From positions 7,825,299 to 7,889,298 of the forward strand of contig CM037597.1 of NCBI GenBank assembly GCA_021018995.1: a stretch of DNA of 64,000 nt, in the 5' to 3' direction. The translations under genes and the position numbers were made by a program. Below are positions 21,561-32,273 of this stretch, in pieces. A model generated the notes under the pieces. That model did no database searches. It had not been told where the DNA came from and worked only from the letters and a program-made list of their open reading frames with translations. This DNA comes from Chloranthus sessilifolius (Eukaryota > Streptophyta > Magnoliopsida > Chloranthales > Chloranthaceae). Position 1 is the stretch's first letter. Every line of letters starts with the position of its first letter.

Positions 21561-21722
21561 AAGGATCATAATTTCGGGAAATGACCAAAATTTTAGTTGA
21601 AATTATCGATTTCGGTCCCTACCGAAACAAAAGTTTGGACCAAAATTCTGGTCACTTTTGTATGGGGTTCAGTTTCGGTCACGCCCAAAACCGAAATTTT
21701 GGCCGAAATTTTCATCCTTGAG
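21561..21722. mobile_element. MITE of the AAATTTCGG family
   Basis: Starts 'aaggatcataatttcgg' and ends 'ccgaaattttcatcctt'. The interior is 'gaccaaaattttggt' and 'tttcggtccctaccgaaac' palindromes. No clear TSD here; the copy at 32070 has one. Confidence 0.55.
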
Positions 21723-21976
21723 AATGACCGAGGGGCGCTGGGCGCTAATCGTCTTATAGGGAGCGACCTGGTTCGCACCTCAATTCACTTCTTCCATCAT
21801 CAACTATCAATTAACACTTAATCATTTAATCTTCAAAATTTTCTTTTGCTACGCTTGAGGTTTTTTATTATTTTAGCACAATTATTATCTTGTGATAACA
21901 AATACCATATATCCACCTTCACAGAGTTTAGTCAACTTTTCCAATGCCTTCCAACGTGATTTTGATTGCTGCAAAG

Positions 21977-22163
21977 CATGAAGGATTGATACCAATCGGC
22001 CGATACCGATACGTATCAGCGGATTTTAAAAGAAAAATTAAAAAATTAATTAAAAATATAGGTATCGGCTGATATGTATCAAAGATATGGACCCGTATCA
22101 GCCGATACCGATACCGAGTTGGATACCGATATGTATTGGTATTGGCTGATATTTCATACCTTG
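21977..22163. mobile_element. hAT-like MITE (family CAAGGTAT), about 187 bp
   Basis: The interior carries 'atcggccgataccgatac' and 'gtatcagccgataccg' units. The right end is ATACCTTG and the left end is degenerate. The duplication CTGCAAAG flanks it (21969-21976 and 22164-22171), with G in front on both sides. Confidence 0.7.
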
Positions 22164-22399
22164 CTGCAAAGTCTGGAATACTATACTTCTATTCTTACCA
22201 CCATGTTGACAAATTATGGTAAAATTCGCCAAAATTTCTCAAATATTTTGCAAAATTCGGGATGAAACTTTCGTCAAATTTTCACCCATTGTGTCGAAGT
22301 TTTTTATAATTTCGATGAAATTTATAAAATTCCTTGCCTACAGCCTATTTTGAAAGGGCTCCTTTACTTTCAAACCAAGATACTTCGTTCTCAACCAGG

Positions 22400-22762
22400 G
22401 TGTTACATGCTAAAATCGTTGACCGCTTTGAATCGAACGATAGAGATTACTTTCCAATCTTCGACACAATAGATTTTGAGATTATGTACTGCCATCCGAC
22501 AGTCATATATTGATTCCACATGACGCAAATCCCTAAGAGTGATTTGAGAGCCGCGTTTCATGTTTGCACATGCTCATGTTCATTTTTTAAGATGTGCGTC
22601 ATGTGAAATCAAACTTTGACTGACTAATGGTAGGCCTATGATCTCAAGATCTAGTTGTTAAAGAATGGGATGAAAGAGCAATCTGTATTGTTGGATTCAA
22701 AGCAAAAAACAGTTTAAACATGTGAGCTGAAATTGAAAAGAAGAATCTTGGATTCCAAATAA
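22400..22762. mobile_element. Palindromic MITE copy (family PAL)
   Basis: 'gttgaccgctttgaatcgaacgatagagatt...ttgattccacatgacgc' on the left faces 'gtcatgtgaaatcaaactttgactg...ttggattcaaagca' on the right. No coding capacity. Confidence 0.55.
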
Positions 22763-22771
22763 AGGTAACCG

Positions 22772-22825
<54 letters not shown>

Positions 22826-23229
22826 AAAAGGTTTCATCCTCCAATGGAGGACTTTCAGCGTCCTCTAAGATCCTACATGGAGCTCCATTTGGCACTCATA
22901 ATACTATTCTTATTTCACATGGAACACAAGTGCGTTGCTTAGATCATCTTTGAGAAAAAAATGAAAATTGATCTTTCCATGCATTTTTTAAGAAAAAAAA
23001 TTTGGACGGTTGAAACTAGTCGAATTTGATTTGTGCTTTTAAAAAAAAAATTTAATTAATTTTTTTAAAATTGATCTAAAGAACGCACCCATACTCTACA
23101 TGACACCCAAAATATTTTTTAAATGTCACACAGAGCTCCATGTGTATTTTGGAGCTCCATGTGATCACTGTCTTCCATTAGAAGACCTAACTCGCGCCTT
23201 ATACATACATATATATATATATATATATA
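22772..23229. mobile_element. MITE of the (TA)n-bounded family, copy 2
   Basis: A (TA)n run (22772-22822) leads into 'ggaaaaggtttcatcctccaatggaggac'. The right side ends 'actgtcttccattagaagacc' followed after a short gap by a second (TA)n run (about 23207-23229). It has the same internal order as the copies at 12749 and 28872: 'catggagctccatttggcac', 'cacatggaacacaagtgcgt', then 'acgcacccatactctacatgacaccc'. Confidence 0.65.
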
Positions 23230-23989
23230 ATTTGGTAAACTTTCTGTAAGTTATCATAAATGAGCAAACCTTTCCATGCATGCACGTGCCGTAAGGGTCA
23301 ATAGAGGGCCATAAGGCTCTTCCTTGGGTGGGTTCCTCCCTTCGGCTTGAAGACGCTCAAGGGTCATGCTCTCTGCAAGGACCACCGTGGACTCTTACAA
23401 AAGTTGACACCAGTGTGCAAAAAGTAGGGCTGTCAATGGGCCGAGCACAGCCTTAATCAAGCCCAGCCCAGATCAGAAGCCTCAATGCATCCGAGAGAGC
23501 CCGGCCCAATTTTATATGCAGGCCAAGTTTGAGCCTCATTTTTAACATAAAAAATAATTGGACTGCTCAAATTTTCAGCTGAACCTGACTCAAGGCCCAT
23601 GCTCGGCCCAAAACAAACCTGATTTGGGTCAGGCTTGGTCCTAAACAAAAAGCTCAAGCCTGAAAAGACTGGCCATGCTCTCGTGGGCTCCCACAAAAGC
23701 TGCAAGTAGTGTGCTAAAAAGTGACTACACATTGGAAACCAAAAGATAAGCCAAGCAAAGAGCTTTCAAAGGGAAAGGGTCTGGGGTGCATGAATATGTA
23801 AGGGAAACATGTGCATGGTTCTTGACATGACTATTGGGAACTAAAAGCAGTGTGTGGGGCACCAATTCCCTACATCACCTCTATGTTTAGAGCTCGTATA
23901 TGATGATTTGAAATGGCTCTATATGTATGGAAGACATATTTTATGTCCTCCGTTTATAATTTTCAATATATTAGATGTTATGTCCTTTT
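23230..23989. other. Intergenic repeats, no gene seen
   Basis: A 'gggctgtcaatgggccgagc' block starts at about 23428 and is followed by CCC/GGG-rich text similar to other 'gtcaatgggcc' repeats (26930, 30340, 34745). The flanks at about 23385-23427 and 23670-23722 resemble each other ('aaaag.tg.....agtgtgc.aaaaagt'), suggesting an insertion or tandem duplication. The minus frame at 23457-23732 has no domain. Confidence 0.3.
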
Positions 23990-24015
23990 AAAGCTAATAA
24001 TAGCTAATATAAATT

Positions 24016-24400
24016 GGGTAGCTTTAATAGTACTCACGAAATCGTCTAAGGCACTTAGGCCTAAAATCATCGATTGCCTTAAATCAGATGATTGATATCG
24101 CATTTCACTCCAATCTTCAACGCCATGGTTCTTGAGATCATGACGCACCTATCAGACAGTCCTTTTTTTATTCCACGTGACACATATTCCAAAAATAGAG
24201 CCCTAAAATTACGTTTGAGCGTGATGGGTGCCATTTGATTTTAGGGATCCATTTTTAGGGTTTGTGCCATGTGGAATTGAAAAAGGACAGTCTGATCGGT
24301 GTGTCATGATCTCGAGATCTATTGTGTGGAAGATTGGAGTGAAACTCAATTTTCATCGTCAAATTTAAGGCAAACGATGATTCTCAGCGTAGGTATCCTG
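24016..24400. mobile_element. Palindromic MITE copy (family PAL)
   Basis: Starts GGGTAGCTTTAATAG. 'atgacgcacctatcagacagtcc' on the left faces 'ggacagtctgatcggtgtgtcatgatc' on the right, and 'aatagagccctaaaattacg' faces 'ttagggatccatttttaggg' at the centre. Confidence 0.6.
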
Positions 24401-24589
24401 AAAGATTCCATGGGGCGACTCATAAATTTTGTATAAATATTTGAGCGCAATTTTGCTTTGTATAAGTTAGGGAATCATTCATGGAATGCACACGTAGACA
24501 GAAAGAGCTTTGAGCACTCTTTATAATGGAGGATATATAAGGGTATCTCAATGCGCCAATCATACATATAACCACGGGGCCGACACTCA

Positions 24590-24975
24590 AAATTTCTTTA
24601 TTGCTTTGGGTTTGATGGTGGAGATCACTTTTCACTCCAATCATTCACACGATGGATCTCTAGACACTGAGAGTATCATCAAATGGTCACTTTTTTATAC
24701 TATGTGACACATATCTCAAAAAAGTAGCGGTAAAATCATATTTGCCTATAATGTGTCACATGATTTTAGGGCCTGCTTTTTAGGGTCTGTACCACATTAG
24801 TATCAAAAATTAATCATTTGATGGCACGCCCATAATCTCAAAACCCATCGCTTGAAAGATTAGGGATAAAAATGAGCTCCACAATCATATTCAAAGCAGT
24901 CAGTTAGATTTTAGTGTTGGCACCTCTGATCGTACGGTTGATGCGAATAATGGTACCCGATTTATAATAAGGAGC
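24590..24975. mobile_element. Palindromic MITE copy (family PAL)
   Basis: 'ggtggagatcacttttcactccaatcattcacacgatggatc' faces 'aaacccatcgcttgaaagattagggataaaaatgagctcc'. The centre has 'aaagtagcggtaaaatc' opposite 'gattttagggcctgcttttta'. No coding capacity. Confidence 0.55.
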
Positions 24976-25139
24976 TATTATTTGTACGCATTCACCTAAT
25001 TTTATTTTATTTTTAAAAAGACTTGGTATTTTGGATACCTGGGTCATGTGAAAACACCGCCATCATGATATAAAGATTTTAGATGCAAAAGATTGACACA
25101 AAACTCAATTTTTTCATATCATTCACTGCAATCAAATGC

Positions 25140-25312
25140 AATCAAGGATCAAAATTTTGGTTGAAATGACCAAAAATTTCGGTTTTGGTCCCCACTGAAA
25201 CCAAAACGAAATCCTAAATTTTTGGGATTTTTGTATAGGGATAAAAATTTCGTCCAAAATTTTGGTTTCGTTTCCTACCTAAATCAAAATGAAATCCGAA
25301 ATTTTGACCTTG
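25140..25312. mobile_element. MITE of the AAATTTCGG family
   Basis: Starts 'aaggatcaaaattttggttg' and ends 'ccgaaattttgacctt'. The interior holds 'cggttttggtccccactgaaac' and 'gtttcgtttcctacc' motifs. No clear TSD. Confidence 0.5.
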
Positions 25313-26364
25313 AAAGCAATTATCTGATTCAACAGTTGTATGCATTTGAATCATCCGATAAAGACCTTATTTTCTGTCTATATGTTGCACCAAAATATTT
25401 AGATCATGGCCCATGGAGATGTGAGTGTGCATGTGCACCTAAGACCCCAAATGACAAAAGTTCGGCAAAATTTAGCCACTGGATAGCTCGGCACGTGCAT
25501 GGCACGATTACTCATTAGATGCTCCAAATAAGCCTGACAACTGACTTCCCCTTTGGTCGGTAGATTTATTCTAAGGTGGGAGATTGAGTGCCCGCTCTTT
25601 AAAGATAAAAGAGAGATTCTTCTCTAACATCATCATAGACATCTATTACCCCACAGTATGGTGCACCATCACTTTAGGGGTGCAGATTCAGTTAACCTAA
25701 CCGAAACCAAAATTTCAATTTTCGAGTCGATTTCCGCAAAACCAAACTCCAACCGAAACAATTGGCTTTAGTAGATTATGAAGATTAAGCCGTCTAAGTC
25801 AAGCCCGACTGTGGTGAAACAAAATATCTCTCATTTCACTCTCGAATAGATTCTTTTTTTATTATTTCCATAGTACTCGTACCCCGCCGGTTCTGGTTTT
25901 TAGTTACCAAAACTGAAAATTAAACCGGGCCGAATCGGTTTTGTTCGGTATCGATCCGTTCAGGCCGGTTTGGAAGTCTCGAATTTTTAGTTTTGGTTTT
26001 CATTTGCTCCCCTATTTTTATGTTAGCTCCCCCACCATCGGGCGACTTGATCTTCATCCAATGTTATTGCAATAAATCACCGTTCTTTAATGACAGGACG
26101 CGAAAGAGAGAATTAAGGATTAATAGAGCATCACCCTCATAAATAGATGGAACACTCACTCACTACAATAAAACCTTAACCACTCTAAGTCATCCAAATT
26201 GTAAATCATCACATGAGCTAATGTGAGCCTAATCATTGGTGCCCATCAACATATACCAATCCGCGTAGGGGCATATATTTTAGGCTACATAAAGTTCAAA
26301 TAATGAACCAACGGGGTTGGCGCAATGTCCTGGACAATGCGGCTATTGCCTCAAGAAGCGGAAG

Positions 26365-26408
<44 letters not shown>

Positions 26409-27435
26409 TTAATGCACCAAAATGGGTAGATGGTATGGATGGGTGGTGACTAGAATTTTGATATATATATATAAATGAGAGAAAAAAAAAAGAGTGAACT
26501 ATAGATTCAGGTGACTGATCTTATCTCTATGTGTCAAAGCTCCTTTTTGCCGGAACTTCGTCAAACAACTTCAATCACATTGTGTGTCTCCCCTATGGAA
26601 GGGTGGGGTGTCCATTCAAAGAATAGATGATGAGAAATTGAGACATGTGGATAGGGATCCCATATCCTTTCCTTTTTTCTGCTTCTTTTCCCTTTTGCTT
26701 TCTCATTTTTCCTCTCATTCAAAGCCACATTCAACCTATATGACAAGGACTTACTTCTTTCATTTGTCATAATTCCATTTTTCTCCATTTTTCAATGAAC
26801 CAGCCACTTTTCTCCATTTTTAAATGAACCATCCACTTCTTTTATTCTCTCATTTTTCTCCTTTTCTTTCAGATTGATTTATGCCACACTATTTTTTCTG
26901 TTAGGAAAAGGAACCTGCCACTAGGCTATAAGGCTGTCAATGGGCCACGCTGGGTTGGACCCGTCTAACAAAGGGGTGTAAGCGCCCAGGTACACAAGAT
27001 TACTTGTGCCCCTAGTAGCCAGATCACATCCGACGAGGCAAGATTAACTCAAAACAAATCTCATTTAGGGTTTTGGGTTGATCACCCATGGAACATGTGA
27101 TTTTGAAAAAATTATTTTTTAACTTTTTTCCCCTTCATTTGATGAGTCAAAGGTGAGTTAACACCCCAAAACTTTTTGCCCAACTTTGACCACATTTTTA
27201 AAGGTGGAAAGTCATAAAAATAATTTATTATTTTTTAAATGGGATCCAATAGACCTTGCTTAAATTGCTGTGACATCCGATCCTCCTGATAAAAGCCACT
27301 TAATGGTGGGCGTAGAGAAATCTCTATACCCGAACATATAGTCTCTGGCCTGTGTAAGAAGATAAAAAAAAGAGAATGTCTTATGGGAGGATAACAGGTA
27401 CATCTCGTAAATTTGGACACATGCCAAGTTTCGGC
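25313..27435. other. Intergenic DNA, no gene seen
   Basis: Contains a (TA)n run at 26365-26404, a short tRNA-like stretch at about 26308-26345 ('ggttggcgcaatgtcctgg', with no B box found), and a 'ggctgtcaatgggcc' repeat at about 26930. The frames at 25222-25518, 26561-26788 and 27235-27420 have no recognisable domain. Confidence 0.35.
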
Positions 27436-28836
27436 TAGTTGTGGAGGCCTTGGTATTCGAAATTTTTTGTGGGGAAACTTAGCGTCATTGGCGAAATGAT
27501 TGTAACGGGCTAGTCTGAACAGAGAAAGTGACAGTCTATGGCGGGTTGTGTTGGCTGAAAAGTATAGGCAAGTTGGCGGCAGTCAGTGGCGTAGCCACAT
27601 ACAAGAGTGTGGGAGCTGAAGCCCCCATTTAGCTCTTGAATTTGTATTAGATGCTCTTCTTATATTATCTTTTAGCATAAATTCCAAATATTTTGTTGAA
27701 CAAGCCCCCAAATATAACTTAAAATAAGTATTAACGTCTATTGATCATTGTTAGCCCCCACCATTGGAAAATCCTGGCGGCAGTGGGGGGATCAACGTCA
27801 CAGTTAGCTACGACCTCTCAGCATGGTGGAGAGGTGTTTGCAAAACTTAGCATTATTACTCTAGATGGGTCCGGTTTAATTGGGGTGACGGGACGCAAAT
27901 TCGGTTCTGGGAAGACTCTTGGATGGACAGAGACCCCCTCAAAGATTCGTTCCCGACTATTTTCAACATTTCTAGAACCCCCACGGGGTGGTAGTTAGCT
28001 TTTTCTTTGAATCCGATGGGGGGTTATGTGGAACATAGTCACTCATCGGCGCCTTAGAAATGATGAAATGGGCCCCTACACACGGTTGTTGCCCCTACTA
28101 TACGGGACAATAAGATATTCTCATATAAGGGATTCTCGAATTTGGACTCCTAGTAAAGATGAGAACTGTAGCATCAAGTCCTGCTTTTGAATGCTTGTTA
28201 ACCACCCAATCGTCAGATTCGAAGGGGCGGGGCTATGGAAGGCATTCCCCCCAAGGGAAAAAATTTTGCATGAACGCTGTTAAAGGGAAAAATTCTGACA
28301 ATCGACCAATTGATTCGGCGGGAGAAAGATCTGTCCAACCGCTGTACAATGTGTCTACAAGCGGAAGAGTCGGCAGCTCACCTTTTCCTTCACTGCTGGA
28401 TGGCTTATAAGATATGGGGTGATCCTTAAATCCTTTGATATAAACTGGGTTGCCCCCACTTCCCCCTACCAGCAGTTTTTGACATGGTCGAATGACAAGT
28501 TAGAGGGTCAATCGGGAGAGTTCTGGAAGGTCGTATACTTCACGGTCATTTGGAGCATTTGGATTGAGAGGAATGCGTGTATTTTCGAAAGAAAACGTCA
28601 GCCGGTGGAAATGATTTTGAAATCCATCAAAGATCTCATTGATTATGGGTCTCCCGAGGGAGATTAAATCCGAGGGAAATCTCCGATGTGGGATCCAGGC
28701 TAGGTTCAACGCAACTGCTTAGCTGTTGTGGTTTTAGGTTTGTAGTTCTGTTTCACTGTTGCACCTTTCTAGTCGTTGTTCTCATGTTGTATTTTTTTTC
28801 AGCTTCTCGCTACTCTTTAATATATTACACCTTTAT

Positions 28837-28838
<2 letters not shown>
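27436..28838 (+). pseudogene. L1-type LINE, 3' part of ORF2 (broken)
   Basis: This is the end of a reverse-transcriptase polyprotein. Recognisable pieces in order are GGLGIRNFLWGNLASLAK and SLWRVVLAEKY (about 27436-27570), a tryptophan-rich WEDSWMDRDPL region (about 27905-27940), then a zf-RVT-like domain with ILTIDQLIRR, C-x2-C (CTMC) and HLFLHCW (about 28293-28405), then FWKVVYFTVIWSIWIERN (28529-28582). These fall in different frames with stops, so the copy is dead. The stretch is interrupted by a 192-bp element at 27584. The 3' end probably lies in the T-rich, ATAT-rich DNA at about 28790-28838. The 5' part of the LINE is missing (5' truncation is usual for LINEs). Confidence 0.75.
27584..27775. 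mobile_element. 192-bp insertion in the L1 LINE, 9-bp TSD
   Basis: It interrupts the LINE reading frame and is flanked by exact GGCGGCAGT copies (27575-27583 and 27776-27784). It begins CAGTGGCGTAGCCACAT and carries 'gaagccccca' and 'ttagccccca' motifs, like the hAT-like element at 18268 (CAGGGATGGAGC, with GGGGGCTAA). Most likely a related small non-autonomous element. Confidence 0.7.
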
Positions 28839-28874
<36 letters not shown>

Positions 28875-29221
28875 CCGATTAGATCCTTCAAGATTCACGT
28901 GGAGCTCCATGTGGCACTCAAAACACTTTTTTGGTACTACGTGGAGCACAGGTGGACAGTTTAGATCAATATTAAAAAAAAAATTCGAAAAATAAATTTT
29001 AAACTCACAAGTCAAAGTTTGACGATTTTCATTGATCCACATTTCACGATTCAAAATATACACGGTAGAGATGAGTTTTTAATTTTTTTTTTTCAAAAAT
29101 GATCGAAGCAATGCACCCAAGGTCCACGTGGCACCCAAAAAGTATTTTGGGTGCCACGTGGAAGGTTGGAGGATGGTGACCGTCCTCCATGGCCTTTTCA
29201 TATATATATATATATATATAT
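28839..29221. mobile_element. MITE of the (TA)n-bounded family, copy 3
   Basis: Bounded by (TA)n at 28839-28871 and at about 29200-29221. The interior has 'cacgtggagctccatgtggcac', 'acgtggagcacaggtgga' and, on the right, 'ggtgccacgtggaaggttggaggatggtgaccgtcctcc' followed by 'ggccttttc'. The right end is the inverted counterpart of the 'gaaaagg...tcctccaatggagga' left end of copy 2. Confidence 0.65.
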
Positions 29222-29887
29222 AAAGATTGCCTTTAAATATATTACTCTGTCAGAAGTTTGACATCCTCATGTGTCACGGACATAAAAATTCTTGAAATTC
29301 AGCTTTTGATATGATTTAGATTGCATGACAGCTTTTTTTTTTTTTTTTTTTTTAATTACTATTTTTATTTTATTTTTGAGGAAAGCAAGACAGCCTATTC
29401 AAGTCCATTTACACCCTACTTGCCAATGGGTAGGGTACGGCCAAAATCCAAGTTGACCCAATAAGCCCCCTATTTACCCAATCAGACCCGTCCAACGGCC
29501 AAACTTATATACTCGATCCAGCGGTCATGAGATTCGTGTCTGGACTGACCCACTTAAAACTCCATTTTGGCAGCCTTAATGTATTTCAGTCCATAGTAAA
29601 AAAACAAAAAAAAACTCCATTTTTCAATAAAAACAAAAATATGTTTAAAATACGTTTCTTTGGCAAATGTATAAAAAGCCATTTTATACTAAAAAAGCAT
29701 ATAAAGCGCATTTTTTGGCATAAAATCTGTTTTAAATATATAAAAAAATGTTTAAATTAGATATATATTTTTTTTTTTTAGATTTGTCCTTTTTCTGTTC
29801 TTTCTGTGTTTTGCTGTTTTTTTTTTCAGATTTTTCCCTTTCCTCTACTCCAAATTTTCCCCATTTTTCCCGTACTTTTCTTTATGA
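29222..29887. other. Intergenic DNA, no gene seen
   Basis: Includes a T-run (29332-29352). The 77-residue frame at 29527-29760 is lysine- and phenylalanine-rich low-complexity translation ('aaaaa' and 'catttt' motifs) without a domain. Confidence 0.35.
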
Positions 29888-30265
29888 GTACCTTTGAATC
29901 CACCATTTGAATTTTTGAGTTCACCCACACTAAAACAAATCGATTGTATTGAATCAAACGATGGAAATTGTTTATCTTCCCAATCTTTCACACGATGGAT
30001 CTTGATATCATGGGTGTACATCAAACGACTAGTATTTTATTTCACATGACACACATTTCAAAAAGTGACCTTAACATCACATGCACACTTAAATTTTATT
30101 TTAAGGTCACTTTTTTGGGTGTGTATCACATGAAATAGAAAACCAACTGTTTGATGGTGCACCCATGATCTCAAGATTCATCGTGTGAAAGATTGAGACG
30201 ATAAACAATTTTCATCCTCTGATTCAATGCAGTCAATGTAAAGCGTGGGTGAATTTAAAGGTACT
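29888..30265. mobile_element. Palindromic MITE copy (family PAL)
   Basis: Ends are GAGTACCTTTGAATCCACC on the left and its imperfect complement (right side 'gtgggtgaatttaaaggtactc'). The halves are well matched: 'gaatcaaacgatggaaattgtttatcttcccaatctttcacacgatgg' faces 'catcgtgtgaaagattgagacgataaacaattttcatcctctgattc'. One of the best preserved palindromes in the window. Confidence 0.7.
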
Positions 30266-31134
30266 CTTCCTTTATTTGCCTTTCTTATTTCAAAATTTTC
30301 CCTTGTTGTTTTATTCCCATACTTCATCTTGGTGACTAAGGGTTGTCAATAGGTCTGGTCAGGCTAAAATCCAAATTGACTGGACCGGCCCCTCGAAACG
30401 ACAAGACTCAACCTTCGAGTCAGGGGATTCACAGCCTGACCCGACCTGATTGGCCAAATTATGTGTCTAACCCAATTTAAAAACAACCGCGGGTGGGTGA
30501 GGCCATGACCGACCCGGCCCGTTACTTTAATGGGGCCGCCCATCAACATGAAAGGTGATCAGTCAGGTTGAACCAATCAACCTAACAAAGCATTTTCTCT
30601 AGGCCAGAAACGATATAGGCTGAACCACTACAGAAATGTGGAAGAGGATTTCAAGCTCATGAATAACCTTGGGCACCGAATCCAATTAAAAAGATGCAAA
30701 TTTTCTTGGATTTTTAGACACTGACATCTGTGAAATTCAGCTTTTAAACAGGATTGTTGTGGTAAAAAGCCCTTGGATGACGCCTCATTAATCCGTTAAC
30801 TATTGGATTACATTTTTTCAGTCACAAAAATAGAAAAATTGATAAATTTGAGGTTCTGCAAAATAATCTCGAATTATTGGCAATTTTTTTTCGAAAAATG
30901 GGCATGTATAGAAGGTTAATCCGTCACTGTCCCAATGTTGGGCCGTCATGGCCGACTGTTTGGCCAATCCAAGTGGAGAAACATCATAGAAAGATCAACC
31001 AGTCAAAAAATATGCTCATGGTTCAAACTATTCAATCTACCAAGTTTGACATGGACCTTCATATCTCACATGGGGTTCATGTTGAAAGTGTTGGGATTCA
31101 ATCTTATGGAACCGCCAAGAGGCATAGTTTTTGG
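30266..31134. other. Intergenic DNA with a 'gtcaataggtctggtc' repeat, no gene seen
   Basis: A repeat beginning 'ggttgtcaataggtctggtcagg' at about 30343 and rich in 'gacccgacc' and 'ggcccg' lies at 30343-30600. It is similar in style to the element at 47966. Frame 30877-31335 is only partly coding in origin: its second half is LINE-derived (see next entry). Confidence 0.35.
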
Positions 31135-31499
31135 GCTACACAAAGTTTGGTAGCTAGTGTAAGAACTACGTGTCGATCAAAGTTGGCCTGCATCAAAGGT
31201 TTGTATTTGTTTGCGCTGATTATGGATGTTTTTAACAACATAGATACACAAAAAGAATACCCGCCAAGGGTAACAATTGACAACTTCAATATGCTCCCCA
31301 AGGTCGAGTTCGAAACAGCTCCTCTTCTACAATAAACGGGTGCAATGTAAGGTGCGTAAATCATGAAATATCCATTACATGGTGGGAGCGATGGCACAAG
31401 TAAGGAATAGTCCAAGTGCAAGCTTGGGACACCCTATGTTATAATAAAAAAAGTTTCATTGTGCATGATTTGCGGATGATGTAGTATTAATCATCCAAA

Positions 31500-31632
31500 T
31501 TTCTTTTTGCTTTTCGATAACCAAATATCTGGACTCTTAAATATTTTTATAAGTACGTTGGGCTCGAACCTGTGACATTGAGGTTGCAATTTTTCTCAAC
31601 CTTTTATTATGCTACAGGCCCAAGTCTCTTAG
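31500..31632 (-). mobile_element. tRNA-derived SINE-like insertion within the LINE
   Basis: Read on the minus strand, 'ggcctgtagcataataaaagg' and, about 40 bases on, 'caggttcgagcccaacg' resemble the A and B boxes of a pol III promoter. The A-rich end 'gaaaagcaaaaagaaattt' follows. It separates the FADDVVLI box from the next LINE block. The TSD is not resolved. Confidence 0.4.
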
Positions 31633-32069
31633 ATGAAATTATGAAGAAATCCCTTAGAGTCCAGAGACTTGAAAATTAGTAAAACAAATATGAAATATAT
31701 GGACTGGCAACTTTAGTGAACAATATAGTCTTAAGGGGATTTAGTTAAAATTCAAACATATTACATATATAGTATTTTGTCATATATTTCAATATTTAGC
31801 CTCTACTTCCTAATTAGATGATAAATTGAGGAAGCCTTGTCAAATAAAACTATTGCAAGCTAAGACGGAGACAAACAAGAGGGGTATTATACAATATAGG
31901 AGTTCCACTTTGTTTTAAGTGACATTTTAATAAGAAGACATAGTAGCAAAAAGATAGACTCCATAAAAGTATTAGCTACCAGATAGTAAAATATTTAGCT
32001 ACAACATTGTAACAAGAAGATGGACTCCATAAAGATAAGATTGCGTGTGTTATGAAGGATGAGTGAACT

Positions 32070-32273
32070 AAGGATCAAAATTTTGGCGGAAATGACTAAA
32101 ATTTTGGTCGAAATTATCGGTTTTTATCTCCACTGAAACGATAATTTGGGACCGAAATTTTGGTCATATTTTGTAATTTGTATGGGGTTGAAATTTTTGG
32201 CCGAAATTTCGGTCCAAAACTTTGGTTTCGGTCCCCTCTGAAACTGAAATGAAACCCGAAATTTTAATTCTTG
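32070..32273. mobile_element. MITE of the AAATTTCGG family, 204 bp, with TSD
   Basis: Begins 'aaggatcaaaattttggcgg' and ends 'ccgaaattttaattcttg'. The 9-bp sequence GAGTGAACT is present on both sides (32061-32069 and 32274-32282). It interrupts the RTE LINE between the GHTRKD-type region and NKYIRGNL. The 8-9 bp duplication fits hAT or Mutator mobilisation. Confidence 0.75.

Noticed and set aside
30877..31335. 152-codon plus-strand frame as a host gene
   Set aside because: Its middle part reads as RTE LINE reverse transcriptase (ALIMDVF region) and the rest shows no domain.
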